Shown: piece after piece, positions 1-9,200 of the stretch
Layout of the letters: each line of letters starts with the position of its first letter
Position numbering within the stretch: the stretch's first letter is position 1
Source: Rubrivivax sp.
GTDB taxonomy: Bacteria > Pseudomonadota > Gammaproteobacteria > Burkholderiales > Burkholderiaceae_C
Assembly: GCA_021298085.1 (NCBI GenBank)
Contig: JAJTDE010000020.1
Span: 1 to 41,750, forward strand
Direction of reading: 5' to 3'
DNA length: 41,750 nucleotides
Position numbers and translations under genes: made by a program
Notes under the pieces: model-generated
What the model was told of the DNA's origin: nothing
What the model saw: the letters and a program-made list of their open reading frames with translations, nothing else
The model's database searches: none

Positions 1-618
1 TGGCTGCGCGCGCTGTGCGACGAACACGGCATCCTGCTGATTGCCGACGAGGTGCAGACGGGTTTTGGCCGCACCGGCAAGCTGTTTGCGATGGAGCACT
101 TCGGCGTGGTGCCCGACATCATGGTCATCGCCAAGAGCCTGGCCGCGGGCTTGCCGCTGTCGGCCGTCTGCGGGCGGGCCGAGGTGATGGACGCCCCTGC
201 ACCCGGCGGGCTGGGTGGCACCTATGCCGGCAACCCGCTGGCCGTGGCAGCCGCCCATGCCGTCATCGACATCATGGCCAGCGAACAGCTGCCCGAACGG
301 GGTGCCCAGTTGGGTGACGAGCTGAAGGTGCTGCTTAACGGCCTGCGGCCGCAGGTGCCGCAGATCGCCGATGTGCGCGGGCTGGGGGCCATGGTGGCGG
401 TGGAGTTTCACCAGCCGCAGGCGCCCGGCGAGCCCGACGCCGACTTCACCCGCCGCGTGCAGGCCGAAGCGCTGAGGCGCCAGCTCATCGTGCTGAGCTG
501 CGGCGTCAACGGCAATGTGCTGCGTTTCCTGTTCCCCTTGAGCATCGAACGCGCCGTCTTTGACGAAGCCCTGGGCCTGCTGAAGGACGCCCTGCTGGCT
601 GCGCAGGCCAGCGCGTGA
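1..618 (+). CDS. Class III (GabT-like) aminotransferase, C-terminal part
   Basis: This frame is open from the first base, so the N-terminal half of the gene lies outside the window. The 205 visible residues match the C-terminal half of PLP-dependent class III aminotransferases of the 4-aminobutyrate/ornithine group. An IADEVQTGFGRTG stretch (visible residues 14-26) holds the Asp that contacts the pyridine nitrogen of PLP. AKSLAAGLP follows, with Lys45 as the probable Schiff-base lysine, then the GGTYAGNPLA loop. Such enzymes move an amino group from GABA, putrescine or a similar omega-amine to 2-oxoglutarate in the cytosol. The next gene, a glutamine-synthetase-like ligase, starts inside this stop codon (GTGA overlap at 615-618), which suggests coupled translation and a shared amine catabolism or assimilation role. 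The exact substrate cannot be read from the sequence. Confidence 0.9.
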   Translation, partial: WLRALCDEHGILLIADEVQTGFGRTGKLFAMEHFGVVPDIMVIAKSLAAGLPLSAVCGRAEVMDAPAPGGLGGTYAGNPLAVAAAHAVIDIMASEQLPERGAQLGDELKVLLNGLRPQVPQIADVRGLGAMVAVEFHQPQAPGEPDADFTRRVQAEALRRQLIVLSCGVNGNVLRFLFPLSIERAVFDEALGLLKDALLAAQASA

Positions 619-1958
619 GCGGGGAGCTGCGCCAACGCCTGGAACAGGCGGGCATCCACACGCTGCTGGTGCAGTTTGCCGACGTGCATGGCACGGCCAA
701 GGGCAAGCTGGTGCCGCTTTCGCACCTGAGCGACGTCATCACCCTGGGCGCAGGGTTTGCCGGCCCGTCCATCTGGGGCACCGGCCTGCCACGCACCGGC
801 CCGCGCTCGGAATACTACGCACGTGCCGACGCTGCCACCGCCTGGCCGCTGCCCTGGATGCCCGGTGTGGCACGCCTGATTGGCGATGGCTACGTCGATG
901 GTCAGCCCTTTGACGCCTGCCCGCGCCAGGTGCTCAAGCGCGCGGTGCACCGGCTGGCGCAGCGCGGCTGGACGCTGAAGACCGGCATCGAACCCGAGTT
1001 TTTCCTGCTCAAGCGTGGCGCTGATGGCCAGTGGCTGCCGGCCGACGACCACGACCGCCTGGACAAACCCAGCTACGACCTGCACGCGTTGCCGCGGCAG
1101 GCCGGCTTCCTGCACGCGCTGCAGCAGGCGCTGCAGTCGCTGGGCCTGGACGTGCTGCAGCTGGACCATGAAGACGCCCACGGGCAGTACGAGGTCAACT
1201 TCGCGTTCGACGAGGCACTGGCCAGCGCCGACCACCTGATGGGCTTCAAGCTGGCCGCGCACGCGCTGGCCGAAGCCCGCGGGATGGTCTTTTCGATGAT
1301 GCCCAAGCCCTTTGCCAACCAGCCGGGCAGCGGGCTGCACTTTCATGTGTCGCTGTGGGCCGGTGAAGCGTGCCTGTTCGAGCCTGGCACCGACGCCACC
1401 GCCCATGGCGACACCCCCTTGTCGGCCCTCGGGCAGCACTTCGTGGCGGGTGTGCTGGCACACGCGCCGGCCCTGGCCGCCTTGGCCGCACCCACCGTCA
1501 ATTCCTACAAGCGGCTCACGGTCGGTGAGTCCTTGTCGGGCACCAGCTGGGCGCCAGCCAGCGTCTCGCACGGCCCCAACAACCGCACGGCGCTGGTCCG
1601 TACCCTGCCCGGCCGCTTCGAATGGCGCCTGCCCGACGCCAGCGCCAACCCCTACCTGGCCACCGCCGCGCTCATCGCCGCCGGGCTGGACGGTGTCGAC
1701 CGTGCCCTGCCGCTGCCGCCCGCCCGCCATGACGACCTCTTCGAGATCCCCCCCGCCGCCCTGCGCGCCCAGGGCATCGGCTTCCTGCCGCAGAGCCTGG
1801 GCGCCGCGCTGGACGCGCTGGAAGCTGACCCGGTCATCTGCGCGGCGCTGGGTGACACGCTGACCCCTGAATTCCTGCGCCTGAAGCGCCACGAGTGGAC
1901 CGCCTACGCCCGGCATGTCAGCGCCTGGGAGCTTCAGCGGTATGCCAGCGCCTTCTGA
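615..1958 (+). CDS. glnT: Type III glutamine synthetase-like ligase (glutamate-ammonia or gamma-glutamylamide ligase)
   Basis: A 447-residue protein of the glutamine synthetase superfamily, shorter at the N-terminus than GSI. Family elements visible in order: an N-terminal beta-grasp segment with VQFADVHGTAKGKLVP; the metal-binding GIEPEFFL motif; the EDAHGQYEVNF stretch; the KPFANQPGSGLHFHVSLW segment carrying the ammonium/glutamate-site residues; the NSYKRL segment; and a late RFEWRLPDASANPYLA motif with the arginine and metal-binding acidic residues. These enzymes join ammonia or an amine to glutamate with ATP. The GlnT and gamma-glutamylmethylamide/putrescine synthetase subgroups cannot be told apart here; pairing with an omega-aminotransferase favours an amine-linked role. 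The GTG start overlaps the previous stop by four bases. Confidence 0.88.
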   Translation: MSGELRQRLEQAGIHTLLVQFADVHGTAKGKLVPLSHLSDVITLGAGFAGPSIWGTGLPRTGPRSEYYARADAATAWPLPWMPGVARLIGDGYVDGQPFDACPRQVLKRAVHRLAQRGWTLKTGIEPEFFLLKRGADGQWLPADDHDRLDKPSYDLHALPRQAGFLHALQQALQSLGLDVLQLDHEDAHGQYEVNFAFDEALASADHLMGFKLAAHALAEARGMVFSMMPKPFANQPGSGLHFHVSLWAGEACLFEPGTDATAHGDTPLSALGQHFVAGVLAHAPALAALAAPTVNSYKRLTVGESLSGTSWAPASVSHGPNNRTALVRTLPGRFEWRLPDASANPYLATAALIAAGLDGVDRALPLPPARHDDLFEIPPAALRAQGIGFLPQSLGAALDALEADPVICAALGDTLTPEFLRLKRHEWTAYARHVSAWELQRYASAF

Positions 1959-2898
1959 CGGTCGGCCGGCACCCACCCTGGGCGCTGGTGCCACCGTGCC
2001 ACTGGCGGCCTACGCGAGCCTGGCCGCCAGCATGGCGCTGGTCGGCAGCTACGTCGGGCTGTCCAAGCTGCTGGTGGCGGCCTTCCCGGTCTTCCTGCTG
2101 GCCTGGCTGCGCTTTGGCATCGCCGCCGTGGCCATGGCTGGATGGGTCAAGCGCCAGCCTGGTGAGGCCAGGCTGTCCCCCAGAGACCGCGTCCTGCTGT
2201 TCTGGGAAAGCTTCCTGGGCAACTTCCTGTTCAGCATCTGCATGCTGTTTGGCGTGGCAGCCACGTCGGCGCTGGCGGCCGGTGTGGTGATGGCGGCCAT
2301 CCCAGCGGCGGTGGCCCTGCTGTCGTGGGCCTTCCTGCGCGAACGCATCACCGCGCGCACCTGGCTGGCCATCGCGCTGGCCGCGGCCGGCATTGCGCTG
2401 CTGGCCTTTGCGCGAGCGCCTGACGCTGCAGCGCCGGGCGGCGGGCCGGCCGCCGCTGCCGCTGCGCCGTGGTGGGGCTACGCCTTGCTGCTGGGCGCGG
2501 TGGTCTGTGAAGCCAGTTATGTGGTCATCGGCAAGCGGCTGACGGGGCAGGTGTCGGCCAAGCGGATCAGCGCCTTGATCAACCTGTGGGGCCTGGCGCT
2601 GGTCACGCCGCTGGGACTCTGGCAAGCCCTCAAGTTTGACTTTGGCACGGTGGGCGCACCGCTGTGGCTGCTGCTGGTGTTCTACGCACTGGCGGCCAGT
2701 GTCGTCACCGTCTGGCTGTGGATGCGCGGGCTGAAACACGTGCCGGCGCCCCAGGCCGGTGTCTTCACGGTGATGCTGCCAGTGTCGGCCGCGGCGGTGG
2801 GGGTGCTCATCCTCGGCGAGGCTGTCGGGCCTGCGCACGGCGTGGCGCTGGGCCTGGCACTGGCGGGCTTGCTGGTGGCCACCTGGCCGAAACGCTGA
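1915..2898 (+). CDS. EamA/DMT-family inner-membrane transporter
   Basis: About 327 residues that are almost entirely hydrophobic, with ten predicted membrane spans arranged as two five-helix EamA repeats. The first repeat runs from YASLAASMALVGSYVGLSK to about residue 160, where there is a Pro/Ala/Gly-rich linker, and the second starts near WWGYALLLGAVVCEASYV. Drug/metabolite superfamily members of this size usually export amino acids or other small metabolites. The ATG at 1915 lies 44 bases inside the ligase gene; a second ATG at 1942 would give a protein nine residues shorter and cannot be excluded. Translation is probably coupled to the upstream aminotransferase and ligase genes, so it may move the substrate or an excess product of that pathway; this is inference from position. 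Confidence 0.85.
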   Translation: MSAPGSFSGMPAPSDGRPAPTLGAGATVPLAAYASLAASMALVGSYVGLSKLLVAAFPVFLLAWLRFGIAAVAMAGWVKRQPGEARLSPRDRVLLFWESFLGNFLFSICMLFGVAATSALAAGVVMAAIPAAVALLSWAFLRERITARTWLAIALAAAGIALLAFARAPDAAAPGGGPAAAAAAPWWGYALLLGAVVCEASYVVIGKRLTGQVSAKRISALINLWGLALVTPLGLWQALKFDFGTVGAPLWLLLVFYALAASVVTVWLWMRGLKHVPAPQAGVFTVMLPVSAAAVGVLILGEAVGPAHGVALGLALAGLLVATWPKR

Positions 2899-2956
2899 CG
2901 CACGGCACAACCGCCTTGGCAGCGTCATGTCGACACTGCAGTCAGCCCGGTTGTGG

Positions 2957-3304
2957 TCAGTGGCGTGAAGCCTGGCGGTCGATCGGTTCGCGGTCCAGGG
3001 GTGGGTATTGGTCAGCCACCAACATTGGGCCCTTCATTACCCTGACGATCACACAGCCAATCGCCAGCACCAGCAGCAGGCTCCAGTGCAGGAACAGTGC
3101 ACCGGCCAGCTGGTAATGCAGCAGCAGCAAGGCGCGCTCTTCAGCCGCCGTGGGCGGAGAAGGTGTCGCCCACCAGGCCACGACGCCCACGGCCACCAGC
3201 AGGGCGGAGCCAAAAAACCAGAACGCGGGCACGCGCTTCAACAGGGTCCACTCACGGCCTGGCGGATACCGGCGTGAGCCGGGCAGACGTCTAAACGGTT
3301 CCAT
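2957..3304 (-). CDS. Small two-helix membrane protein, unknown function
   Basis: A 115-residue protein with a basic N-terminus (about residues 1-25), a first membrane span around residues 28-46 (FWFFGSALLVAVGVVAWW), a short Pro/Thr-rich loop, and a second span around residues 68-88 (LFLHWSLLLVLAIGCVIV), ending in a polar tail. I do not recognise the family. Its ATG follows the stop of the HExxH protein gene after three bases, so the two are almost certainly one transcription unit, and a shared membrane location is plausible because the neighbour also has an N-terminal anchor. It ends tail-to-tail with the DMT transporter 58 bases away. Confidence 0.7.
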   Translation of the reverse strand: MEPFRRLPGSRRYPPGREWTLLKRVPAFWFFGSALLVAVGVVAWWATPSPPTAAEERALLLLHYQLAGALFLHWSLLLVLAIGCVIVRVMKGPMLVADQYPPLDREPIDRQASRH

Positions 3305-3307
3305 GAT

Positions 3308-4303
3308 TCACCTCGCCTTCAAGGGCTGCCGGCCATCTTTGCCTCGCACCTCGGGTGGCAGCGATTGCCAGAACTGCGCCCGCACGGCCTGGAGCTCCTG
3401 CTCACCCATGCCGGCCTGGGCGGCCGAAAACGCCCGATTGTCGGGCGTGTGCAGGAGGTAGGCCTGGGCTTCGTTGACGACCAGGGTCTCGTCGGAGGTG
3501 TCGTAGCCGAGTTCAGCCAGGTGCTGGCGCAGGCGCTGGCGCTGGCGCTCGGTCAGCATCTCGTTCCACAGCACGTGGCAATGCGCGCGGTAGGCGGGCT
3601 GGGTGTAGAAGCGCCCATGGCTCAGCTCATGGCGCAGGATGGCTTCGCGGCGCAGCGCATCCACGGCTTCGGTCTGCGGCGTCGACGGGTCGTCGGGCTG
3701 GGTGGCGGTGAAGGTCACCACGGCACGTGGCGCGCCGGGCTCATCTGAGAGCAGGCCAGACGCCGTCAGGGCGTTGCGCAGCTTGAGCTCCTGCATGCCC
3801 AGACGCAGCTGCTGGCGCAGCGCCTGCTGGAAAAAGCGGGTCAGATCGGCCTGGCTGAAGTCATGCCCGTGGAAGAAGGTGTCGTTGGTCTCGCCGCGCT
3901 GGGCGATGAAGTTGGCCAGCTCGGCGTCGTCCAGCAAGCGGTCGCGCGGCGCACCCGCCTTCTGCAGGAAGGCGGCCACGCGATTCATCGCCAGGCCCTG
4001 TTCGCGCAGGCTGGGAAAGTCGATGACCAGTACCCTCGGGTCTTCCTGCCACCAGGCCAGGCGCCACTCGCCCGCCGGGCCGGCGTGGCCGGCCAACAGT
4101 TCACCCACGCCCAAGGTGGGCGGGCCGGCGGTCGGAGGGTTCTGCGGCGTCGGGTTGTTCGGCGTCGGGTTGTTGGGCTGCGGCTTGCTCGGCGAGGGCC
4201 ACCCCACCCAGGCAGCCAACACACCGGCCGCCAGCAGTGCCATGGCAGCAAGCCCAGCCCCCCGCACCAGCCCCGCCCGACCTGCCCTTCCGCCCACCAC
4301 CAC
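3308..4303 (-). CDS. Membrane-anchored HExxH putative metallopeptidase
   Basis: The protein begins with a short basic segment and one hydrophobic anchor (MALLAAGVLAAWVGW), then a Pro/Asn/Thr-rich linker with repeated PNNPTP units, so the bulk probably lies in the periplasm. In the second half there is a clear HELSH motif within RHELSHGRF, and about 60 residues later VVNEAQAYL offers a possible third zinc ligand, the pattern of gluzincin-type zinc peptidases. No named family is recognised. The open frame extends to an ATG at 4459, but the segment above 4303 is arginine-rich and leaves almost no room for the divergent kinase promoter. I prefer one of three tandem GTG codons (4303, 4300, 4297) preceded by AGAGAGG; an ATG at 4243 is the other option. 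It is followed after three bases by a small membrane protein gene and diverges from the Ser/Thr kinase. Confidence 0.72.
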   Translation of the reverse strand: MVVGGRAGRAGLVRGAGLAAMALLAAGVLAAWVGWPSPSKPQPNNPTPNNPTPQNPPTAGPPTLGVGELLAGHAGPAGEWRLAWWQEDPRVLVIDFPSLREQGLAMNRVAAFLQKAGAPRDRLLDDAELANFIAQRGETNDTFFHGHDFSQADLTRFFQQALRQQLRLGMQELKLRNALTASGLLSDEPGAPRAVVTFTATQPDDPSTPQTEAVDALRREAILRHELSHGRFYTQPAYRAHCHVLWNEMLTERQRQRLRQHLAELGYDTSDETLVVNEAQAYLLHTPDNRAFSAAQAGMGEQELQAVRAQFWQSLPPEVRGKDGRQPLKAR

Positions 4304-4396
4304 CCGCCTCTCTCTGCACGGACCGAGGAACAAGACTAACCGTGGCAGAGGGTGGCAGCGCGAACAATTGGTTTCTCGACGTAGCCAAATGCCGTG

Positions 4397-4430
4397 GCGC
4401 AGCCGCGTCAGCGCTGCCGGCTGCGCTGAC
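4397..4430. promoter_or_regulatory. Two overlapping inverted repeats upstream of the Ser/Thr kinase gene
   Basis: The divergent region between the HExxH protein and the kinase holds two perfect 8-bp inverted repeats that cannot form together. GCGCAGCC at 4397-4404 pairs with GGCTGCGC at 4419-4426, and GTCAGCGC at 4407-4414 pairs with GCGCTGAC at 4423-4430. The arms of the second sit in the loop and 3-prime arm of the first. They end 32 bases before the kinase GTG and 19 bases before its GGAGG. They could be an operator or alternative RNA hairpins; in DNA this G+C-rich, chance cannot be ruled out. Confidence 0.4.
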
Positions 4431-4462
4431 AATGCCGTGCACGCAGCGCGGAGGCCCATCCA

Positions 4463-6262
4463 GTGACGCCCGAGGACAACAGCGACGACCCCACCCTGAT
4501 GCCGGCGAGGCCCTCACCGCCAGGCCCGTCGGGCCCGCCCGACCACACCGTCGACACCGCCACCCCCCACGCCACGGGTCAGGGCTCAGGGCACGCGGCC
4601 GACACCAGCACCGGCTCCAACGTCAACGCCCTGCCCCCCGGCACACGGTTGGAAGAGTTCGAACTGCACAGCGTGCTGGGCGAGGGAGGCTTTGGCATCG
4701 TCTACGTCGCCTGGGACCACCTCCTGCAGCGCAAGGTGGCCGTCAAGGAGTACATGCCCAGCGCCATGGCGGGCCGCAGCGGCCAGACGCAGGTGCAGGT
4801 GCTTGCCGAGCGCTGGCGCGAAACCTTTGACAAGGGCCTGGAGAGCTTTGTCAACGAAGCCCGCACGCTCGCCCGCTTCGACCACCCGGCCCTGTTGAAG
4901 GTCTTCCGCTTCTGGCGGGCCAACGGCACCGCCTACATGGCGATGCCCCTGTACGACGGGGTGACCTGGAAGGAACGGCTGCGCCAGATGCGCGAGGCGG
5001 GCCAGGCCGCCTCAGAAGCCTGGTTGCTGAGCCTGCTGGGCCCCTTGACCGAAGCCCTGGCGCTGATCCACGCCGACAACACCTTCCACCGCGACATCGC
5101 GCCCGACAACGTGCTGCTGCTGGCTGGCAGCGGCCAGCCGGTGCTGCTGGACTTCGGCGCCGCCCGCAGCGTCATCGGCGGCCTGACGCAGGACCTGACC
5201 GTCATCCTGAAGCCGGGTTATGCCCCCGTCGAACAGTACGCCGAGGTGCCCAGCATGACGCAGGGCGCCTGGACCGATGTCTACGCACTGGCGGCATCGG
5301 TGCACTTCGCGCTGACCGGCAAGGTGCCGCCGGCCTCGGTGAGCCGGCTCATCACCGATGCTTACATTCCGCTGGCCACTCGGGCGCCCGCCGGCATCAG
5401 CCCTGGCTTTGCCGCGGCCCTGGACAAGGCGCTGCGGGTGCGGCCAGACGAACGAACGCCCTCAATGGCAGCCTTCAGGAAGGACCTGGGCCTCCCTCCG
5501 ACGGAACAGGCGGCCGCCCCGGCGCTGGCTGTGGCACCCCCGATTGGCGCCACGGCCCGCACACCAGGTAACCGGCGGAGTGCGCTCCGGCTGGGCGCGG
5601 GCGCGGTGGGTGCGCTGGCACTCGGTGGCCTGGGATGGTGGGCCAGCCAGGGGCGCACAGGCGGAGCCACGGGCGCACCGTCAGCGGCTCCAGCACCAAC
5701 ACCCTCGCCCGCTGCCGCACCGGTCGTCACGCCGTCGGCGACCGGCCCTTTCGAGGTACGCACCGAGTTCCAGCGTGTCATCACCGGGCAAACGCCCCAG
5801 TTCACCGTGCGCGCGGCGCCGGTCAAGACGCCACTGCGCATCGGGCGAGACCAGCTGGCCTTCACGGTCAGCAGCAGCCGCGCCGGGTTTGTGCAGGTGC
5901 TGACACTCGGCCCCGATGGCACGCTGTGGCTGCTGTTTCCGAACGCCCAGGCCAGCGACAACCGGATTGCCGCCGGGCAGACGCTGAACCTGCCGCAAGC
6001 CCAATGGGCCCTGGACGTGGCCGAGCCCGCGGGCACGGAGCAGTTTCTGGTCATCGTCAGTGCACAGCCGCGGGACTACAGCGAGCTCAGCCAGCAGCGC
6101 GAATACATCTTCCTGAAGCTGCCCACCGGCGCAGAAGGCGCGGCCGCGCTCGCCCGCTGGACCCGCAGCACACCGCTGCTGCTGGGCAGTCTCAAGAGCT
6201 GCCCCAGCGCCGACTGCGAAGACTACGGGGCGGCTGCCTTCAGTGTCGAGATCGTCCGCTGA
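4463..6262 (+). CDS. Ser/Thr protein kinase with C-terminal DUF4384-like domain
   Basis: A 599-residue Hanks-type kinase. After a disordered Pro/Thr-rich N-terminus (1-58) come the glycine loop GEGGFGIV (73-80), the ATP-binding lysine in VAVKEY (Lys95), the catalytic loop HRDIAPDN (His209 to Asn216, with Asp211 as base), and the DFG motif (230-232); all key residues are intact. One membrane span lies near 374-395, followed by a Pro/Ala linker. The C-terminal part (about 430-599) has the look of DUF4384, with the VQVLTLGPDGTLWLLFPN core. The kinase therefore faces the cytosol and the C-terminal domain the periplasm. The GTG start is set by a strong GGAGG eight bases upstream (4450-4454). In known genomes DUF4384 often travels with caspase-like domains, and the convergent gene here encodes a caspase-tailed exoprotein, which suggests a functional pair. 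Confidence 0.9.
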   Translation: MTPEDNSDDPTLMPARPSPPGPSGPPDHTVDTATPHATGQGSGHAADTSTGSNVNALPPGTRLEEFELHSVLGEGGFGIVYVAWDHLLQRKVAVKEYMPSAMAGRSGQTQVQVLAERWRETFDKGLESFVNEARTLARFDHPALLKVFRFWRANGTAYMAMPLYDGVTWKERLRQMREAGQAASEAWLLSLLGPLTEALALIHADNTFHRDIAPDNVLLLAGSGQPVLLDFGAARSVIGGLTQDLTVILKPGYAPVEQYAEVPSMTQGAWTDVYALAASVHFALTGKVPPASVSRLITDAYIPLATRAPAGISPGFAAALDKALRVRPDERTPSMAAFRKDLGLPPTEQAAAPALAVAPPIGATARTPGNRRSALRLGAGAVGALALGGLGWWASQGRTGGATGAPSAAPAPTPSPAAAPVVTPSATGPFEVRTEFQRVITGQTPQFTVRAAPVKTPLRIGRDQLAFTVSSSRAGFVQVLTLGPDGTLWLLFPNAQASDNRIAAGQTLNLPQAQWALDVAEPAGTEQFLVIVSAQPRDYSELSQQREYIFLKLPTGAEGAAALARWTRSTPLLLGSLKSCPSADCEDYGAAAFSVEIVR

Positions 6263-6298
6263 AGTGGCCGATGCGGCGGCTGCGGCGGCAACCTTGGC

Positions 6299-9200
6299 TC
6301 AGCGTTCACTGTCCAGCTGGCGCTGCTCGAAGACGTAGTCGTTGCCACGCTCATGGCCACCCAGCGCCGAGGAACCGTACTGCGGTCGCTGCGGCATCTC
6401 GCGGGCCACGGCAAATCGCACGGCCTCGAACAGGTTGCTGCCCGGCGACCAACTGGGCACCTTCTGCAAGGCCTGCATCAGGTTCCAGGCAAACGGCGAG
6501 TGCCCGTTGCGTCCGGCGTCGAAGACCGGTTCGTTGCCCCCTGAAGTCATCACCACGGCGGCACGGCCGCGCATCAGCTGGCGCGGGTCACCACCGGCCT
6601 GCACACCGCGGATGCGTTCCTCGCCCAGCAGGCTTCCCGAAAAGCAGCTGTCGGACACCAGGGCCACCTGCCGCGCCGGCATGAGCCGCATCAGGCGGCC
6701 GATGTCGTGGTTGGAGATCCAGGTCTCCGGGCGGCTGGCATCGGCATCGGCGGGTTGCCAGTAGCCCTGGCCGGTGCTGTCCACCCGCTCACCGTGGCCG
6801 GCGTAGTAGATGATGACGGAGTCCTGCGGCTCCAGCTGCAGGGCCAGGCGGTTGAGTGTCCGCAGGATCTCGGCGCGCGAGGCATCGCGCAGCACCAGCG
6901 TCTCGTAGCCCAGCGAACGCTCCAGCGTGGCCGCCACCGCCTGCGCATCGTTTCCGGCGTTCTGCAAGGCCGGGATGCGTGCGTCGGTATAGCGGTCGAT
7001 GCCGATCAGCACCGCCACCTTGCGTTGGATCTCCGGCAGCACCGCCACGCGCACGCGCCGCTGGTTGGGCAGCACGGTGTCCGCACGGGCGGTGAGCGAC
7101 GGTGGCGCGGCGGCCGCTGGCTGCGTCTGCCCGGCGGTCACTGCCGCGGAGACAGACGCCGGGGGCGGTGCCGTCGGCGCGGCGGCCGTCGTCACAGCGG
7201 GCGCAGCCCCTGTCGCGGCGGGTACAACGCCGGGCACAGAGGCCTGGGGCGGCGCCGCCAACGGCGCCACCTGCACCCGCGACTGGCTGCGCAGGCGGTC
7301 GGTCAGCAGGCAGTTGCCGCTGTCGACCTGCGCCAGCGACGCACAGGCCGGCGCATCGGCCAGCGCCGGGTTGAGGGCAAGGCGCTGCAGCGCGTCGGCC
7401 AGACTCACCCGCTTGAGCTGCGAACGGGCTGCCAGCAGGCCGGCAATCTCCGCCTGGGTCAGCGCTTCACGCGGGATGGCCGCAAAGGTGGTCTGCGGCC
7501 TGGCCGGTTCCGGCGAGGCGGCCGGCGGGGCGGCCGGCGGCGCCACGGGGCCGACGTCGGGTGCCGCGGTGGGCGTGCCGGACGTCGGTACGGACGAGGC
7601 GGTGCTCGCCGACACGGCCACCGTGGAGGTCGCGGTGCTGGTCGTCACGGTGGACGCCGCCGACACCACGGTGCCCAGCACGGCCGTGGCATCGGCCACA
7701 CGGCCCACCGACGGCGTGCTGGCCACCGGGGTCGGGAACAGCACCGTCGGGATCTCCACCAACCGCTGGCGGGTATCGGCCGGGGCCTGCGGCTCGGCGG
7801 CCTTGAGCACCAGCGCGGTCTCGTTCTGGGGCGCATCCTGAAAACGGTAGTTGGCGGCGCTCAGCCCACCGCCACGAATGGCATAACTGCCTGGCGCAGC
7901 AGCCGGCGTGGCGGGGGTGCTGAACGTGAGCGTGCCGCGTGTGGCCGTGCCAAGCGTTTCGCCCGCCACAAAGCCGGTCACCGTGCCGCTGAGCACGGGC
8001 AGTGGCACGCCCACCGTGGCCAGCGCCGGGTTGGCCACGTAGCTCAGCCACGCCGGGGTGATGTCGGCCGTCACCGGCGTGGCCACCGCGGTCAACCGGT
8101 AGTTGGACGCCAGGCCACCCGCTGCATCGGCCAGCTGGGCGGTCACCGAGACCGCCTTGCCGGTACCGGCCTGCGCATCGGCAAACTGCCCACGCAGCTG
8201 CGTGACCAGCAGGCTCTGCCCGGGCAGCAGGCCTTCCAGCGCACCGCCGGACACCTGCGCCTGCACCGTGCCGTCATAGACCTTGCTGGTCGCGGTCACC
8301 CCCGCCAGCGTGAGCGGCCGGGCGCTGATGTCACCCACGGCCTGCCAGGCGCCCGAGAGGCTGTAGTTGGCCGCCAGGCCCCGTGCACCCGACGCCAGGC
8401 TGGCCTGGCCCGTGACGGCCTTGCCGGTGCCCACGTTCGGGTTGTCGAAACTGGCTTCGGCGTGGACCACGCTCAGGTCCTCACCGGCCACCAGGCCGGT
8501 GAGCGTTCCACCCTGGGCACTGGCCGCGACGCTGCCGTCGTACACCTTGGGCGCGATGCTCACGCCCGACAGCGTCAACGGCCGCGGCGTGATGCTGGCA
8601 CGGCTTTCGGTCAGGGGGTTGAGCAGCTGGTAGTCGGCCGCCCGGCCGCGTGTGCCGTCACCCAGCGTGGCGTTACCCGTCACGCGCAGACCGGTGGCCG
8701 CGTTGGCGCTGGCAAAGCGCACACCACTGAAGCTCAGCGTCAGGTCATCACCGGCCACCAAGCCGACCAGGCTGCCACCCACCAACTGCCCGGCCAGGCT
8801 GCCGTCGTAGACCTTGTCGACCCCGGTGGGCACGCCGAGCGTGAGCGGCCGCGGGCTGATGTCGCCGGAGGCCACCCACCCCGCAGACAGGCTGTAGTTG
8901 CTGGCCAGGCCGCGTGAACCGGACACCAGGCTGGCCTGCCCCGTCACCACCTTGCCGGTACCGGCATGGGCATCGGCAAAGGCGGCCGCAGTCAGGGCCA
9001 CGGTCAGGTCTTCGCCCGCCACCAGGCCCGTCAGCGTGCCACCGCTGGCCGTGGCTGCGGTGCTGCCGTCGTAGACCTTGGGGGCCACCGTGACGCCGGA
9101 CACGCTGAGCGGCCGGGGTGTGATGCTGGCCGAGCTCTGCGCCGACGGGCTGGCCAGCAGGTAGTTGGCCGCCCGCCCCACGGTTCCATCGCTGAGCGTC

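Noticed and set aside
408-1994. A 528-residue open frame antisense to the ligase gene
   Set aside because: Composition is Gly/Arg/Gln-rich with no recognisable motif, while the opposite strand has all glutamine synthetase motifs.
2906-2955. Inverted repeat CACAACCG/CGGTTGTG between the DMT transporter and small membrane protein genes as a terminator
   Set aside because: The 8-bp arms are separated by a 34-base loop and there is no T-run on either strand, so it is too weak to call.
6707-8917. A 736-residue plus-strand frame opposite the TpsA C-terminus
   Set aside because: Low-complexity Arg/His/Gly protein; its apparent periodicity is only the antisense image of the YDG repeats.
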